Part shown: positions 26,192-35,855 of the stretch, piece by piece | Layout: every line of letters starts with the position of its first letter | How positions within the stretch are numbered: position 1 is the first letter of the stretch | NCBI RefSeq assembly: GCF_000430845.1 | Contig: NZ_AUMU01000006.1 | Coordinates: forward strand, 1 to 64,000 | DNA from: Chryseobacterium gregarium DSM 19109 | GTDB lineage: Bacteria > Bacteroidota > Bacteroidia > Flavobacteriales > Weeksellaceae | Reading direction: 5' to 3' | DNA length: 64,000 bases | Translations under genes and position numbers: made by a program | Notes under the pieces: generated by a model | Database searches by the model: none | What the model was told of the DNA's origin: nothing | The model's input: the letters and a program-made list of their open reading frames with translations, nothing else

Positions 26192-28567
26192 ATGTTAAAT
26201 TATAGACTGAAAAACTATTTCTTTTTTTTAGTATTACTATTGATTTCAGGGTCGGCATCCGCACAAAATGCTTCCAGAAAAAACGGTAAAGTAAAACTGA
26301 CATCTGAAAGTATGAAAGCCGGGGCATTTATTGATGTAAATGCTGCATCTTATCCCGAATCCAGCCTTAATATCCAGCAGCTTTTACAGCAGGTCCTTAT
26401 TAACGGACAGTCCAGTTGTGCGACACCCAGTGTAACGAATGTAACGGTAAGTCCTAATCAACCGGTAACTGATAATGACCGTTTTTGGGGATATTTCAAT
26501 AAAGCAACCACAAATTTCCCTTTTGCCAACGGGATTGTTTTAACAACAGGTTATGCCAGGGAAGCCGGTAATGCAGCAATATCCGAAAATTTACACGGAA
26601 CAATTTCAGATAACGGAGACGCCGATCTTGCGGCAGCGACCAGTACCAATATCAATAATCAGAATGATGCCGTAGCATTGGAGTTTGATTTTGTACCGAA
26701 TTCCAATCAGGTAAAGTTTAATTATATATTCGCCTCGGAAGAATATACACTCGGATACCCGTGTAATTATTCAGATGCATTTGCTTTGTTAATCAAGCCG
26801 GTGGCCGGTGGCCCTTATGCGAATGTGGCCATACTTCCCGGAACTGCAGGCGCTGTAAGTGTTACGAATATACGTCCGGCTAATCAGTTTGATGGTAGCA
26901 CGCTTTCTTGTGGGGCTTTAAATCCTACTTATTTTGCAGGATACAATACAACGAGTATCGAAACCAATTTTAACGGGAGGGTAGTGCCTTTAACGGCAAT
27001 TGCTGATGTAACTCCCGGAGTTGCCTACCATTTTAAAATGGTATTGGCCGATTATAATGACCAGACCTTGGATTCTGCTGTATTCCTTGAAGGGGGATCT
27101 TTTGATATCGGAATTAAAATTGTAGATGCCAACGGCGTAGTTCTGCCGGATACGGTAAATATGTGCGACAATACGCCTCAGGTTTTAACAGCATTGCTTA
27201 CGGTGGCTCCCGGAATGACTTTCCAATGGTTTAAAGACGGAGCGGCTATCAATGGTGCAACCAGTGTTTCCTATACAGCTACTTCGCCGGGTGCATATGA
27301 AGTGAAAGTTGCCGTTCCAGGAAATCAGTGTCCTGCATCAGCCGTGATCACGATTGTAGGAGGAACAACCCCTCCTGCTCAGAATGCTACGTTGAAGCTT
27401 TGTACAACCCCTTCTGTTTCGACATTTAATTTAAATGATGCCACTCCTTTAATTACTACTGCAACCACAGCGGTAGTGCATTATTATGTAAACCAGGCTG
27501 ATGCTGTTGCGCAAAATAACAATTACCTTAGTACAACAGCATTAAGCAGCTATAACGGTACAGACGGGCAGATTCTTTATGTTGTGGTTTCCAACGGGGC
27601 TTTTTGCAGTAAAATGGTTACGTTAACTTTAAGAAAAGAAGCAACTCCCATAGCACAGCTTACTGCGACAAAAGTGAAAATCTGTGTAGGTGAATCCACT
27701 ACTTTAACTGCTGCCAACGGAGTGACATACCAATGGACAGGAGTGCCGGGAACCGGTGCTGTACATACTGTTTCACCAACACAAACAACTACATATTCCG
27801 TATATGCCATCGGAGCACAGGGGTGTAAATCTTTACAGCCTGCCTCTCTTACAGTGGAAGTTGTACCGGCAATTACATCAAATCTTTCCGGGGGGATGAT
27901 CTGCCAGGGTGATGTGATTACATTGAATGCCAGTGCTGGTCCGAACTATACTTACTTATGGAATACAGGAGATACGTCACAAACGATATCCGTAGGAACA
28001 CCTGGGGCTTATTCGGTGACGATTAATAACGGAGTTTGTTCAAAAGTATTTACCACACAGGTTGTTCAGGCTGTTATACCTGAAATCATTAATGTGAACT
28101 ATAATGAAAACGGAACTATGGTTATCACGGCAAGTAACCCAAGCAACGGACCGCTGGAATATTCAATAGACAACGGTTTAACGTGGCAGAATTCCAATAC
28201 ATTCTCAAATGTGCCGAGAAATATTGTTGTATCCATTAGAGTAAGGGTGAAAAATACCAGCTGTGTTGGGTTCCTGGAATATTTTACCTTTATTATGCAG
28301 AATGTTATCACACCGAACGGGGATAATATTAATGATATGATCGATTTCAGAGGAATTATTAAGAATAAAGACTTTAAAGCCTCTGTTTTTGACCGTTACG
28401 GAAAAGAAGTGTATAAAGCCAGCAGTCTGCAGCCGTATTGGGACGGGTATTTCCAGGGGAAACGACTGCCTACCGCATCTTACTGGTATCAGATAACTTT
28501 TGAAGATCCGGCCAGTAAAAAGCCTGCCTTGAAAACAGGTTGGATATTGCTTAAGAATATAGAGTAA
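26192..28567 (+). CDS. Choice-of-anchor L surface protein with T9SS type B sorting domain (paralog 1)
   Basis: A 791-residue secreted protein. A signal peptide ends near SASAQ, followed by ESMKAGAFIDVNA. The choice-of-anchor L domain (residues about 50-300) shows GIVLTTGYA, LEFDFVPNSNQVKFNYIFASEEY and FDSAVFLEGGSF-type blocks. Ig-like repeats follow, the last of them CSKVFTTQ-containing, and the final 90 residues (NVITPNGDNINDMIDF to GWILLKN) are the gliding-motility-type T9SS type B sorting domain. The protein is exported through the type IX system and probably attached to the cell surface. Two paralogs follow in tandem. The role (adhesin or surface layer) is inferred. Confidence 0.9.
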   Translation: MLNYRLKNYFFFLVLLLISGSASAQNASRKNGKVKLTSESMKAGAFIDVNAASYPESSLNIQQLLQQVLINGQSSCATPSVTNVTVSPNQPVTDNDRFWGYFNKATTNFPFANGIVLTTGYAREAGNAAISENLHGTISDNGDADLAAATSTNINNQNDAVALEFDFVPNSNQVKFNYIFASEEYTLGYPCNYSDAFALLIKPVAGGPYANVAILPGTAGAVSVTNIRPANQFDGSTLSCGALNPTYFAGYNTTSIETNFNGRVVPLTAIADVTPGVAYHFKMVLADYNDQTLDSAVFLEGGSFDIGIKIVDANGVVLPDTVNMCDNTPQVLTALLTVAPGMTFQWFKDGAAINGATSVSYTATSPGAYEVKVAVPGNQCPASAVITIVGGTTPPAQNATLKLCTTPSVSTFNLNDATPLITTATTAVVHYYVNQADAVAQNNNYLSTTALSSYNGTDGQILYVVVSNGAFCSKMVTLTLRKEATPIAQLTATKVKICVGESTTLTAANGVTYQWTGVPGTGAVHTVSPTQTTTYSVYAIGAQGCKSLQPASLTVEVVPAITSNLSGGMICQGDVITLNASAGPNYTYLWNTGDTSQTISVGTPGAYSVTINNGVCSKVFTTQVVQAVIPEIINVNYNENGTMVITASNPSNGPLEYSIDNGLTWQNSNTFSNVPRNIVVSIRVRVKNTSCVGFLEYFTFIMQNVITPNGDNINDMIDFRGIIKNKDFKASVFDRYGKEVYKASSLQPYWDGYFQGKRLPTASYWYQITFEDPASKKPALKTGWILLKNIE

Positions 28568-28588
28568 GAAAATTTAAATATCATCAAT

Positions 28589-28613
28589 AAAGGCCGGCAG
28601 TTTGTCGGCCTTT
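28589..28613 (+). terminator. Terminator after paralog 1
   Basis: AAAGGCCG at 28589-28596 pairs with CGGCCTTT at 28606-28613 and is followed by a T run. It shows that each paralog is transcribed from its own promoter. Confidence 0.8.
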
Positions 28614-28699
28614 TTGTTTTTAATACAATTGAAACTGATATTTCTGTAACGGAATGGATTGTATAAGTGATAATGTAATCATTCAATCAAAAAAAATAG

Positions 28700-28707
28700 T
28701 ATTTTTG
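28700..28707 (+). promoter_or_regulatory. -7 box of the second choice-of-anchor L gene
   Basis: TATTTTTG, 17 nt before the ATG at 28724, identical in sequence and distance to the box of paralog 1, which suggests co-duplication of the promoter. Confidence 0.5.
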
Positions 28708-28723
28708 TTTAAAATAATATAAA

Positions 28724-31700
28724 ATGTTAAATACGAGGACAAAAAGTATATTTTTGGCTTTATTTTTAGTTTTTGCAGGATGCTTTGTATTTGCTCAGGA
28801 CAGACAGAGCAAAGGCATTGTTAGAAAACCTGCAGCTGAAAGTATGAAAGCGGGTGCTTTTATCGATGTGAATGCGGCTGGATATCCGGAATCAAGTTTC
28901 AGCATCACGCAGTTGGTTAAAGATGTTCTGATCAGTGGCGGATCCACGTGTTCCGCAGCCAACGTAAGCAACGTCGTTGTTTCTCCCAATTTAACGGTTA
29001 CCGATCAAAACCGAAGCTGGGGCTATTTTAATAAAGCGACGACCAATTTCCCTTTTGCCAAAGGTATTGTCCTGACAACCGGATATGCAAGAAAAACAGG
29101 GAACAATCTGCAGGGAACTTTAAGTGACCCTCTTCCTACTACCGGCGATGTTGATTTAGCGGTTGCGTTAAATGTTAACAATACAAACTTGAAAGATGCA
29201 ACCTATATAGAATTTGATTTTGTACCGGCTTCTACAAAAGTTTCATTCCGGTATTTATTTGCCTCCAAAGAATATCAAAGCAATTTTACCTGTAATATTT
29301 CCGACGGTTTCGCCTTATTGCTGAAAAAAGTAGGGGATCCTTATACGAATCTCGCCCTTCTTCCAGGAGGAGCAGGACCTGTAAGTGTTACCAATATAAT
29401 CCCTGCCAACTTACCTTGCGGACCACAAAACGTGCAGTATTTCGCAGGAATCAATAACCCTCAGATACAGACTAATTTTGATGGTCGTACGATTCCTCTG
29501 ACGGCAACAGCAACCGTAATCCCGGGGGAGACCTACCATTTTAAAATGGTGTTGGCCGATTACCAGGATTCAAACTTTGATTCGGCTGTTTTCCTTGAGG
29601 CTGGGTCTTTTGATATCGGGGTTCAGCTTTTAAATCCTGCCGGGGTGGCACTTCCTTCATCGATCAATGTATGTGATAATGCACCTCAGACTTTTACGGC
29701 TTCAGTTCAGAGTGCCGGAGCTACCTATCAGTGGTTGTTAGGAAGTACCCCTATTCCGGGAGCTACGAATGCTTCCTATACAGCGACTCAGCCGGGTGTT
29801 TATACCGTTCAGGTATTTTTACCGGGAAATACATGTCCCGGAACAGCTTCCATAACAGTGGTCGGGGGAACTTCGCCCACGGTTCAGGATACCACCCTTA
29901 CCACCTGCTATACCCAGGGAAATGCTACGTTTAATTTAACATCAGCGCAACCGGCAATCAGTTCAACTTCGGGAGCAACCTTTGCCTATTATATCAATCA
30001 GGCAGATGCTTTGGCAGGAAATGCCAATACCATTGCCACTCCGACTGCTTTTCCAAGCCCGGGACAGACCGTATATGTTTTAGTGAAAAGCGGATTCTGT
30101 TCTAAGGTTGCTGAATTGCAGTTGATAAAAGCACCTCAGATTACGGCTGCTATTGCGCCTCCGGGTGTTTTAACCTGTACAAATTCACAAATAACACTGA
30201 ATGCTTCTGCTTCTGTTTTTCCTGCCGGAGCAACATTCAGCTGGACAACTACAGGGGGAAATATTGTTTCAGGAGCCAATACATTAAACCCTGTCATCAA
30301 TGCAGGGGGAGTGTACACTTTAACCATCTCAAGCATTTATCAGCCCGGAAATTTGACATGTACGGGAACAGCCAGTGTTACGGTTACAGGAGACAGTGCT
30401 CCTCCAACTACAGGTTTAACAGCTTCAAAAATATCAATCTGTTCAGGAGAATCCGTAACTTTAACAGCTTCCGGTGGCACGACCTACAACTGGGCCGGTT
30501 TACCGGGAACCGGAAATACCCAGACTGTTTCACCAACAGCTACAACTACCTACACGGTAACAGCTGTAGGAGCAAATGGTTGTGTTTCTCAAACTGCAGC
30601 AACCATTATAATTCAGGTATCCCAACCGATCACGGTACAGAATGCTACTTTGTTTAAATGTTACCAGACAGGCGGCATTAACTATAATTTAACGGAAGCC
30701 GAGCCGCAGATTACTTCTGCAGCAGGGGTTACTTTTGCCTATTATTTAAATGTGGCTGATGCCAATGCCGGAAATTCCAATACTATCGCTGCTCCTGCAT
30801 CATTTAACAGTGCAGGCGGGCAGACCATTTATGTGCTGGTTTCAAACGGGGGATGTAAATATGTTGTGACCTTACAGTTACTGTCAACACCGGCTACGAC
30901 ATTGACGATTGCTCCTCCGCAACAGATTACCTGTAATACACCGAATATTACCTTAAATGCTTCTGCATCTGTAATCCCTGCAGGTTCTTCCATTGCATGG
31001 ACGACCACCGGCGGAACGATTGTATCGGGAGCCAATACCCTAACTCCTGTCGTTAATGCGGGAGGCGTTTATACCCTGACGGTAACCAATGTTAATCAAC
31101 CCGGGAACTTAAACTGTTCATATACCGCAAACGTTACGGTAACTCAGAATACAACACTTCCGGTAGCCACCGTAACCGCCCCTGTTTTACAGATCTGTTC
31201 GGGAGAATCGGTTACCTTAACGGCTTCCGGCGGAGTAAGCTACAATTGGGGTGGCGGCCTCCCGGGAAATGGAAATACCCAGGTGGTTTCTCCATCACAG
31301 ACCACAACCTATTCAGTATATGCAGTAGGGGCTAATGGCTGTGTTTCGGCAAATCCTGCTACTATTACCATTGTTGTGGGACCTCCCGTAGCCGTGTTGG
31401 CAGCATCAAAATCCAAAATCTGTGCAGGAGAGTCTGTGACATTGACTGCATCAGGCGGTGTTACATATGAATGGGTAGGTTTACCCGGAAATGGAAATAC
31501 TCAAGTTGTAAGCCCTACAACCACCACAATATATTCAGTATTTGCCTTAGGCGGAAACGGATGTAAAGTGTTAAATCCTACTTCAATTACTATTGAGGTC
31601 GTACCAGCCATTGTTTCAACATTACAGGATGTCTATGTATGCGCAGGAGACTTCGGCGTTTTAGATGCAGGAGCTGCACCATCCGGCCCAACTTATACTT

Positions 31701-32314
31701 ATGTTTGGAGTACAGGGGCCACAACCCAGACCATCTCTGTCAATACACCGGGAACCTATTCAGTAACCATCAGCAACGGAACCTGTTCTAAGGTATTTTC
31801 TGCGCAGCTGATCAATCCTGCATTGCCGCAGTTCACAAATGTAGTCTATGACAATCATGTACTGACATTATCCACAACAAATCCGGGCGGAGGCATATTG
31901 GAATATTCCATAGACGGAGGTGTTACATGGCAATCTTCCAACATATTCTATAATATTCTGGATAATACCAATTATAATCTCCTGGTAAGGGCAAAAGGGG
32001 CAAAATGCAGCACTTCCTTAACTTACTTTACCTTTATCGTCATCAATGCGATTACGCCTAACTCGGATGGTAAAAATGATATGGTAGACTTTACGGGAAT
32101 CAGCAAGTATAATAATTTTGCAGCTTCTATTTTTGACCGGTATGGTCAGGAAGTATTCAAGGCCGGGAAAAATGAGACATCCTGGAACGGCCTGCTGAGG
32201 GGAAGCATTGTACTTCCGACAGCTACCTACTGGTACAGGGTGCAGTGGGAAAACCCGGCAAGTAAAAAACTCGAACTCAGAAGCGGCTGGATTTTATTAA
32301 AAAACAGAAATTAA
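28724..32314 (+). CDS. Choice-of-anchor L surface protein with T9SS type B sorting domain (paralog 2, enlarged)
   Basis: A 1196-residue secreted protein with the same signal peptide, ESMKAGAFIDVNAAGYPES block and choice-of-anchor L domain as its neighbours. Its middle is enlarged: a segment around APPGVLTCTNSQITLNASAS and one around APPQQITCNTPNITLNASAS are near duplicates, and a CSGESVTLTASGG...YNW repeat occurs three times. The C-terminus (NAITPNSDGKNDMVDFTGI to GWILLKN) is the T9SS type B sorting domain. It should be surface-exposed. The extra 400 residues relative to the two paralogs come from these repeats, consistent with adhesin length variation. Confidence 0.9.
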   Translation: MLNTRTKSIFLALFLVFAGCFVFAQDRQSKGIVRKPAAESMKAGAFIDVNAAGYPESSFSITQLVKDVLISGGSTCSAANVSNVVVSPNLTVTDQNRSWGYFNKATTNFPFAKGIVLTTGYARKTGNNLQGTLSDPLPTTGDVDLAVALNVNNTNLKDATYIEFDFVPASTKVSFRYLFASKEYQSNFTCNISDGFALLLKKVGDPYTNLALLPGGAGPVSVTNIIPANLPCGPQNVQYFAGINNPQIQTNFDGRTIPLTATATVIPGETYHFKMVLADYQDSNFDSAVFLEAGSFDIGVQLLNPAGVALPSSINVCDNAPQTFTASVQSAGATYQWLLGSTPIPGATNASYTATQPGVYTVQVFLPGNTCPGTASITVVGGTSPTVQDTTLTTCYTQGNATFNLTSAQPAISSTSGATFAYYINQADALAGNANTIATPTAFPSPGQTVYVLVKSGFCSKVAELQLIKAPQITAAIAPPGVLTCTNSQITLNASASVFPAGATFSWTTTGGNIVSGANTLNPVINAGGVYTLTISSIYQPGNLTCTGTASVTVTGDSAPPTTGLTASKISICSGESVTLTASGGTTYNWAGLPGTGNTQTVSPTATTTYTVTAVGANGCVSQTAATIIIQVSQPITVQNATLFKCYQTGGINYNLTEAEPQITSAAGVTFAYYLNVADANAGNSNTIAAPASFNSAGGQTIYVLVSNGGCKYVVTLQLLSTPATTLTIAPPQQITCNTPNITLNASASVIPAGSSIAWTTTGGTIVSGANTLTPVVNAGGVYTLTVTNVNQPGNLNCSYTANVTVTQNTTLPVATVTAPVLQICSGESVTLTASGGVSYNWGGGLPGNGNTQVVSPSQTTTYSVYAVGANGCVSANPATITIVVGPPVAVLAASKSKICAGESVTLTASGGVTYEWVGLPGNGNTQVVSPTTTTIYSVFALGGNGCKVLNPTSITIEVVPAIVSTLQDVYVCAGDFGVLDAGAAPSGPTYTYVWSTGATTQTISVNTPGTYSVTISNGTCSKVFSAQLINPALPQFTNVVYDNHVLTLSTTNPGGGILEYSIDGGVTWQSSNIFYNILDNTNYNLLVRAKGAKCSTSLTYFTFIVINAITPNSDGKNDMVDFTGISKYNNFAASIFDRYGQEVFKAGKNETSWNGLLRGSIVLPTATYWYRVQWENPASKKLELRSGWILLKNRN

Positions 32315-32326
32315 CTTTACCTTATT

Positions 32327-32353
32327 AAAACCTCTCAATCTGGGAGGTTTTTT
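32327..32353 (+). terminator. Terminator after paralog 2
   Basis: AAAACCTC at 32327-32334 pairs with GAGGTTTT at 32344-32351, with T residues after it. Confidence 0.75.
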
Positions 32354-32430
32354 ACTTTTTCTGCATAAAAAGGGTAAATATTTATAGGGGATTTGTAAAA
32401 AAAAATTAAATTTGTTGAAACAAAAATATT

Positions 32431-34803
32431 ATGAAGAGATATCTACTGTTATTTTCCTTATTAATGGCCTCCTCGCCGAGTCTCTTTTACGCACAAAAAA
32501 TTACACCACGAAAACTTCAAAAAGAAAAAGCATCTGCTGCTACCATGAAAGCGGGAGCGTTTATTGACGTTAATGCACCGGGATATGCACCATCGGCTTT
32601 TGATCCTTTACAGTTGGTTAAAGATGTATTAATATCATCAGGCACCAATTCATGTGTGACACCCAACGTATCGAATGTTCAGGTAAGCCCGAATCTTCCT
32701 GCAACCAGTGCCAACAGATCTTGGGGGTATTTTCACAAAGGAACTACCAATTTTCCCTTCACCGATGGAATTGTTTTAGCAACAGGCTATGTGAACAAGG
32801 CCGGTAACAATTTTATCAGCTCAACGCTTGGAGATGCTTTACAGTCGGGAAGTGATCCTGATCTTGTAGCGGCAACCAGCCCGGCAACCAATATCAATGA
32901 TGCAGTTATTTTAGAATTTGACTTCGTACCGACTTCAAGCCAGGTAAAATTCAATTATTTATTTGCTTCAGAAGAATATACAGGATTCTTTCCCTGCAGT
33001 TTCTCTGATGCTTTTGCCTTATTGCTGAAACCTACTTCAGGCGGACCTTATGTAAATATGGCAATTGTGCCGACACCGGGAACAGGCCCTGTGAGTGTGA
33101 CAAATATTCACCCTCAAAATAGTGACAGTGGATTTGATATGGGATGCGGTGCTCCCAATGTAGCATTTTTCAGCGGGTATAATTCTGCAAATATTGAAAC
33201 CAATTTTAACGGGAGAACAATTCCTTTTACTGCCACGGCAACGGTGACTCCCGGGCAGTCTTATCATTTCAAAATGGTATTGGGCGATGCATCGGATACA
33301 AGCTTCGATTCTGCCGTTTTCCTAGAAGGAGGGTCTTTCAACATCGGTGTTGAATTATTAGATCCTTCGGGCGGTACTTTACCGGAAGAAATTAATGTCT
33401 GTGATAACGTACCCCAAGTGATTACAGCCTCAGTAAGCGACCCGAATATGAATTACCAGTGGTACTTCAACGGAGTGGCCGTTCTGGGAGCTACAACGCC
33501 TACTATAACCGCTACACAGCCGGGGAACTATGAGATTCAGGTGATGTTTCCGGGGAATCCCTGCCCCGGAAAAGCAAATATTAAAATCAACGGGGGGACA
33601 ACACCTTCAGCAGTGGATGCATCATTGCTTCTGTGCACTACGCCTGATATCACCTGGTTTGACTTAAGTGATGCAATACCGTCGATCAGTACGACTCCGG
33701 GTGCCATCTTCCATTTTTATGTAGATCAGGCTGATGCCATCGCTCAGAATGATGATTACATTCAGGATATTTTGCATTTCAACGGAAATGACGGTCAGAC
33801 GCTATATGTCGTTGTTTCGAACGGAGGTTTCTGCAGCAAGATGATAGAACTGGATTTATCAAAAGAAGCGACCCCTGTAGCAAGCGTAGTAGCTTCAAAA
33901 ATAAAGGTATGCCCGGGAGAGACGGTAAACTTTACCGCTACAGGAGGCACAACGTATGAATGGGCTAATTTTTCGGGTACAGGAAACACCCAGTCAGCCA
34001 CAGTAACTCAGACCACCACTTTTTCAGTATATGCTTTGGGACCGAAAGGATGCAAATCATTACAGCCTGCTAAAATAACTGTGGAGGTTGTTCCGGAACT
34101 TACTTCTCCCTTAATGGATGTAGAAATGTGCGAAGGAGACCGGGTAACCCTTGATGCAGGAGCCGGACCTAATTATACTTATTTATGGAGCACGGGTGCT
34201 ATTACTCAGACCATCAATGTAGACCAATGGGGCATTTATACCGTAACGATTAAAAACGGATATTGTGAAAGAACGTTCACCGCTAAGGTGATGGGTGCAG
34301 CATCTCCGTTTGTAACGCATGTAGATTACAGTAATAACACATTAACAATAACGGCAGAAGTTCCTATGATCAACAATATTCCGCAGACGGCAGAATATTC
34401 TGTTGACGGAGGGATCTCATGGCAACCGTCGAATGTGTTTACCGGTCTTCAGAACAATGCCACATACCAGATCCAGGTAAGAACGGTAGGGACCCACTGT
34501 GTCGGAGCACTGGAATTCTTTACCCTGCATTTGGCCAATGTCATCACTCCGAATCAGGATGGAATCAATGATACATTGGACCTTACGGCTCTGGCAGCAT
34601 TCAGCAACTTTACGGGATCCGTTTATGACCGGTATGGTTCGGAAATCTTCAGATTCTCAAAAGAGAACCCTATCTGGGACGGAACATTGGTAGGCAGAAG
34701 ATTGTCAACAGCAACTTACTGGTATAAATTCAATTTCCAGTATCCTAAATCAAAAGCCAATATGAGCCAGTCCGGCTGGATCATGCTTAAGAACAGAGAA
34801 TAA
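32431..34803 (+). CDS. Choice-of-anchor L surface protein with T9SS type B sorting domain (paralog 3)
   Basis: A 790-residue secreted protein, nearly equal in length to paralog 1 and alignable over its whole length: signal peptide, ATMKAGAFIDVNAPGY, the choice-of-anchor L blocks GIVLATGYV and LEFDFVPTSSQVKFNYLFASEEY, the Ig-like region and the T9SS type B domain (NVITPNQDGINDTLDL to GWIMLKN). Paralog 1 shares more of its Ig-like region with it (GFCSKM, EATPVA, PKGCKSLQPA) than with paralog 2, which suggests that 1 and 3 keep the ancestral layout. It is exported by the type IX system. Confidence 0.9.
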   Translation: MKRYLLLFSLLMASSPSLFYAQKITPRKLQKEKASAATMKAGAFIDVNAPGYAPSAFDPLQLVKDVLISSGTNSCVTPNVSNVQVSPNLPATSANRSWGYFHKGTTNFPFTDGIVLATGYVNKAGNNFISSTLGDALQSGSDPDLVAATSPATNINDAVILEFDFVPTSSQVKFNYLFASEEYTGFFPCSFSDAFALLLKPTSGGPYVNMAIVPTPGTGPVSVTNIHPQNSDSGFDMGCGAPNVAFFSGYNSANIETNFNGRTIPFTATATVTPGQSYHFKMVLGDASDTSFDSAVFLEGGSFNIGVELLDPSGGTLPEEINVCDNVPQVITASVSDPNMNYQWYFNGVAVLGATTPTITATQPGNYEIQVMFPGNPCPGKANIKINGGTTPSAVDASLLLCTTPDITWFDLSDAIPSISTTPGAIFHFYVDQADAIAQNDDYIQDILHFNGNDGQTLYVVVSNGGFCSKMIELDLSKEATPVASVVASKIKVCPGETVNFTATGGTTYEWANFSGTGNTQSATVTQTTTFSVYALGPKGCKSLQPAKITVEVVPELTSPLMDVEMCEGDRVTLDAGAGPNYTYLWSTGAITQTINVDQWGIYTVTIKNGYCERTFTAKVMGAASPFVTHVDYSNNTLTITAEVPMINNIPQTAEYSVDGGISWQPSNVFTGLQNNATYQIQVRTVGTHCVGALEFFTLHLANVITPNQDGINDTLDLTALAAFSNFTGSVYDRYGSEIFRFSKENPIWDGTLVGRRLSTATYWYKFNFQYPKSKANMSQSGWIMLKNRE

Positions 34804-34825
34804 TACTAATTGATAATGCAATTTT

Positions 34826-34858
34826 AAAAGCCCTTCAGTTTTCTGAAGGGCTTTTGTT
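34826..34858 (+). terminator. Terminator after paralog 3
   Basis: AAAAGCCCTTCAG at 34826-34838 pairs with CTGAAGGGCTTTT at 34843-34855, followed by GTTTT. Confidence 0.85.
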
Positions 34859-34993
34859 TTGATCATATTTGTTTTTAGAACTTATGTAAGATTATAGTCA
34901 AGACATTGAAAACAGATTACAAAAATCTCAGTTTTTTACTTTCTGACCGCTGAATTTCTTAATGACTAATGGAAAAATCTTTTAAAAGCGATA

Positions 34994-35764
34994 TTACTGA
35001 TTCTCTTTCCAAAGCTGTGTAAAAGAAATGAAGTCAGAAACACTCAGCTCTTCCGCTCTTTTATCCATAAACTCATGATCTTTCAAGGCTTCGGGGATCT
35101 GTAAAATCTTTAAGGCATTGGAAAGTTTTTTTCTTCTCTGATTAAACCCGGCCTTTACAATCTGTTTGAATAACACTTCATTTCCTGCCAGTCCTTCTTT
35201 TGGATTTCTTGTCAGTCTGATCACCCCTGACTTTACTTTCGGCGGCGGATTGAATACGTTCTCATGAACGGTAAACAGGTAGGTAGTATCATAATATGCC
35301 TGGATCAAAACGGTCAGGATGCCATAGTTTTTCGTCCTCGGAACGGCGGCAGTTCTTTCGGCAACTTCCTTCTGGAACATGCCTACCATTTCAGGGATAA
35401 GCTCATAATAATCCACGATCTTAAACAGGATCTGTGAAGAAATATTATAGGGGAAATTCCCGATAATGGCGATCTGCTCTCCATGGGTAAACTGAAAATC
35501 CTGTTTTAAAAAATCGCCTACGAAACTTTCTTCCGTTATTTCAGGGTAATTTTTTTTCAGGTATTCAATAGACTCATTATCGATTTCTGCAAGATGGATA
35601 TGCTGGTCTTTATCCAGCAGGTATTTGGTCAGGACACCCATTCCGGGGCCTACTTCCATGGTATTACGGTAGCCTTCCAGACTTAGGCCTTCTACAATAT
35701 TCTTTGCGATGTTTTCATCCGTCAGAAAGTGCTGACCAAGATGCTTTTTTGCTTTTACACTCAA
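34994..35764 (-). CDS. rsmA: 16S rRNA dimethyladenosine transferase
   Basis: A 256-residue SAM-dependent enzyme that dimethylates A1518 and A1519 in 16S rRNA. KKHLGQHFLTDENIA at the start, the SAM-binding EVGPGMGVLT motif (residues 37-46) and the GNFPYNIS catalytic motif are diagnostic of RsmA/KsgA. It is divergent from ftsX with 91 bp between. Confidence 0.96.
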   Translation of the reverse strand: MSVKAKKHLGQHFLTDENIAKNIVEGLSLEGYRNTMEVGPGMGVLTKYLLDKDQHIHLAEIDNESIEYLKKNYPEITEESFVGDFLKQDFQFTHGEQIAIIGNFPYNISSQILFKIVDYYELIPEMVGMFQKEVAERTAAVPRTKNYGILTVLIQAYYDTTYLFTVHENVFNPPPKVKSGVIRLTRNPKEGLAGNEVLFKQIVKAGFNQRRKKLSNALKILQIPEALKDHEFMDKRAEELSVSDFISFTQLWKENQ

Positions 35765-35855
35765 TATCTTTATGATTTTATTAACAGTGATTTTCTCTTT
35801 TTCGTTCCCAAATTTCGGAAGTTTTTTTCTATTTTAGCCAAAAATTTTAATATTA

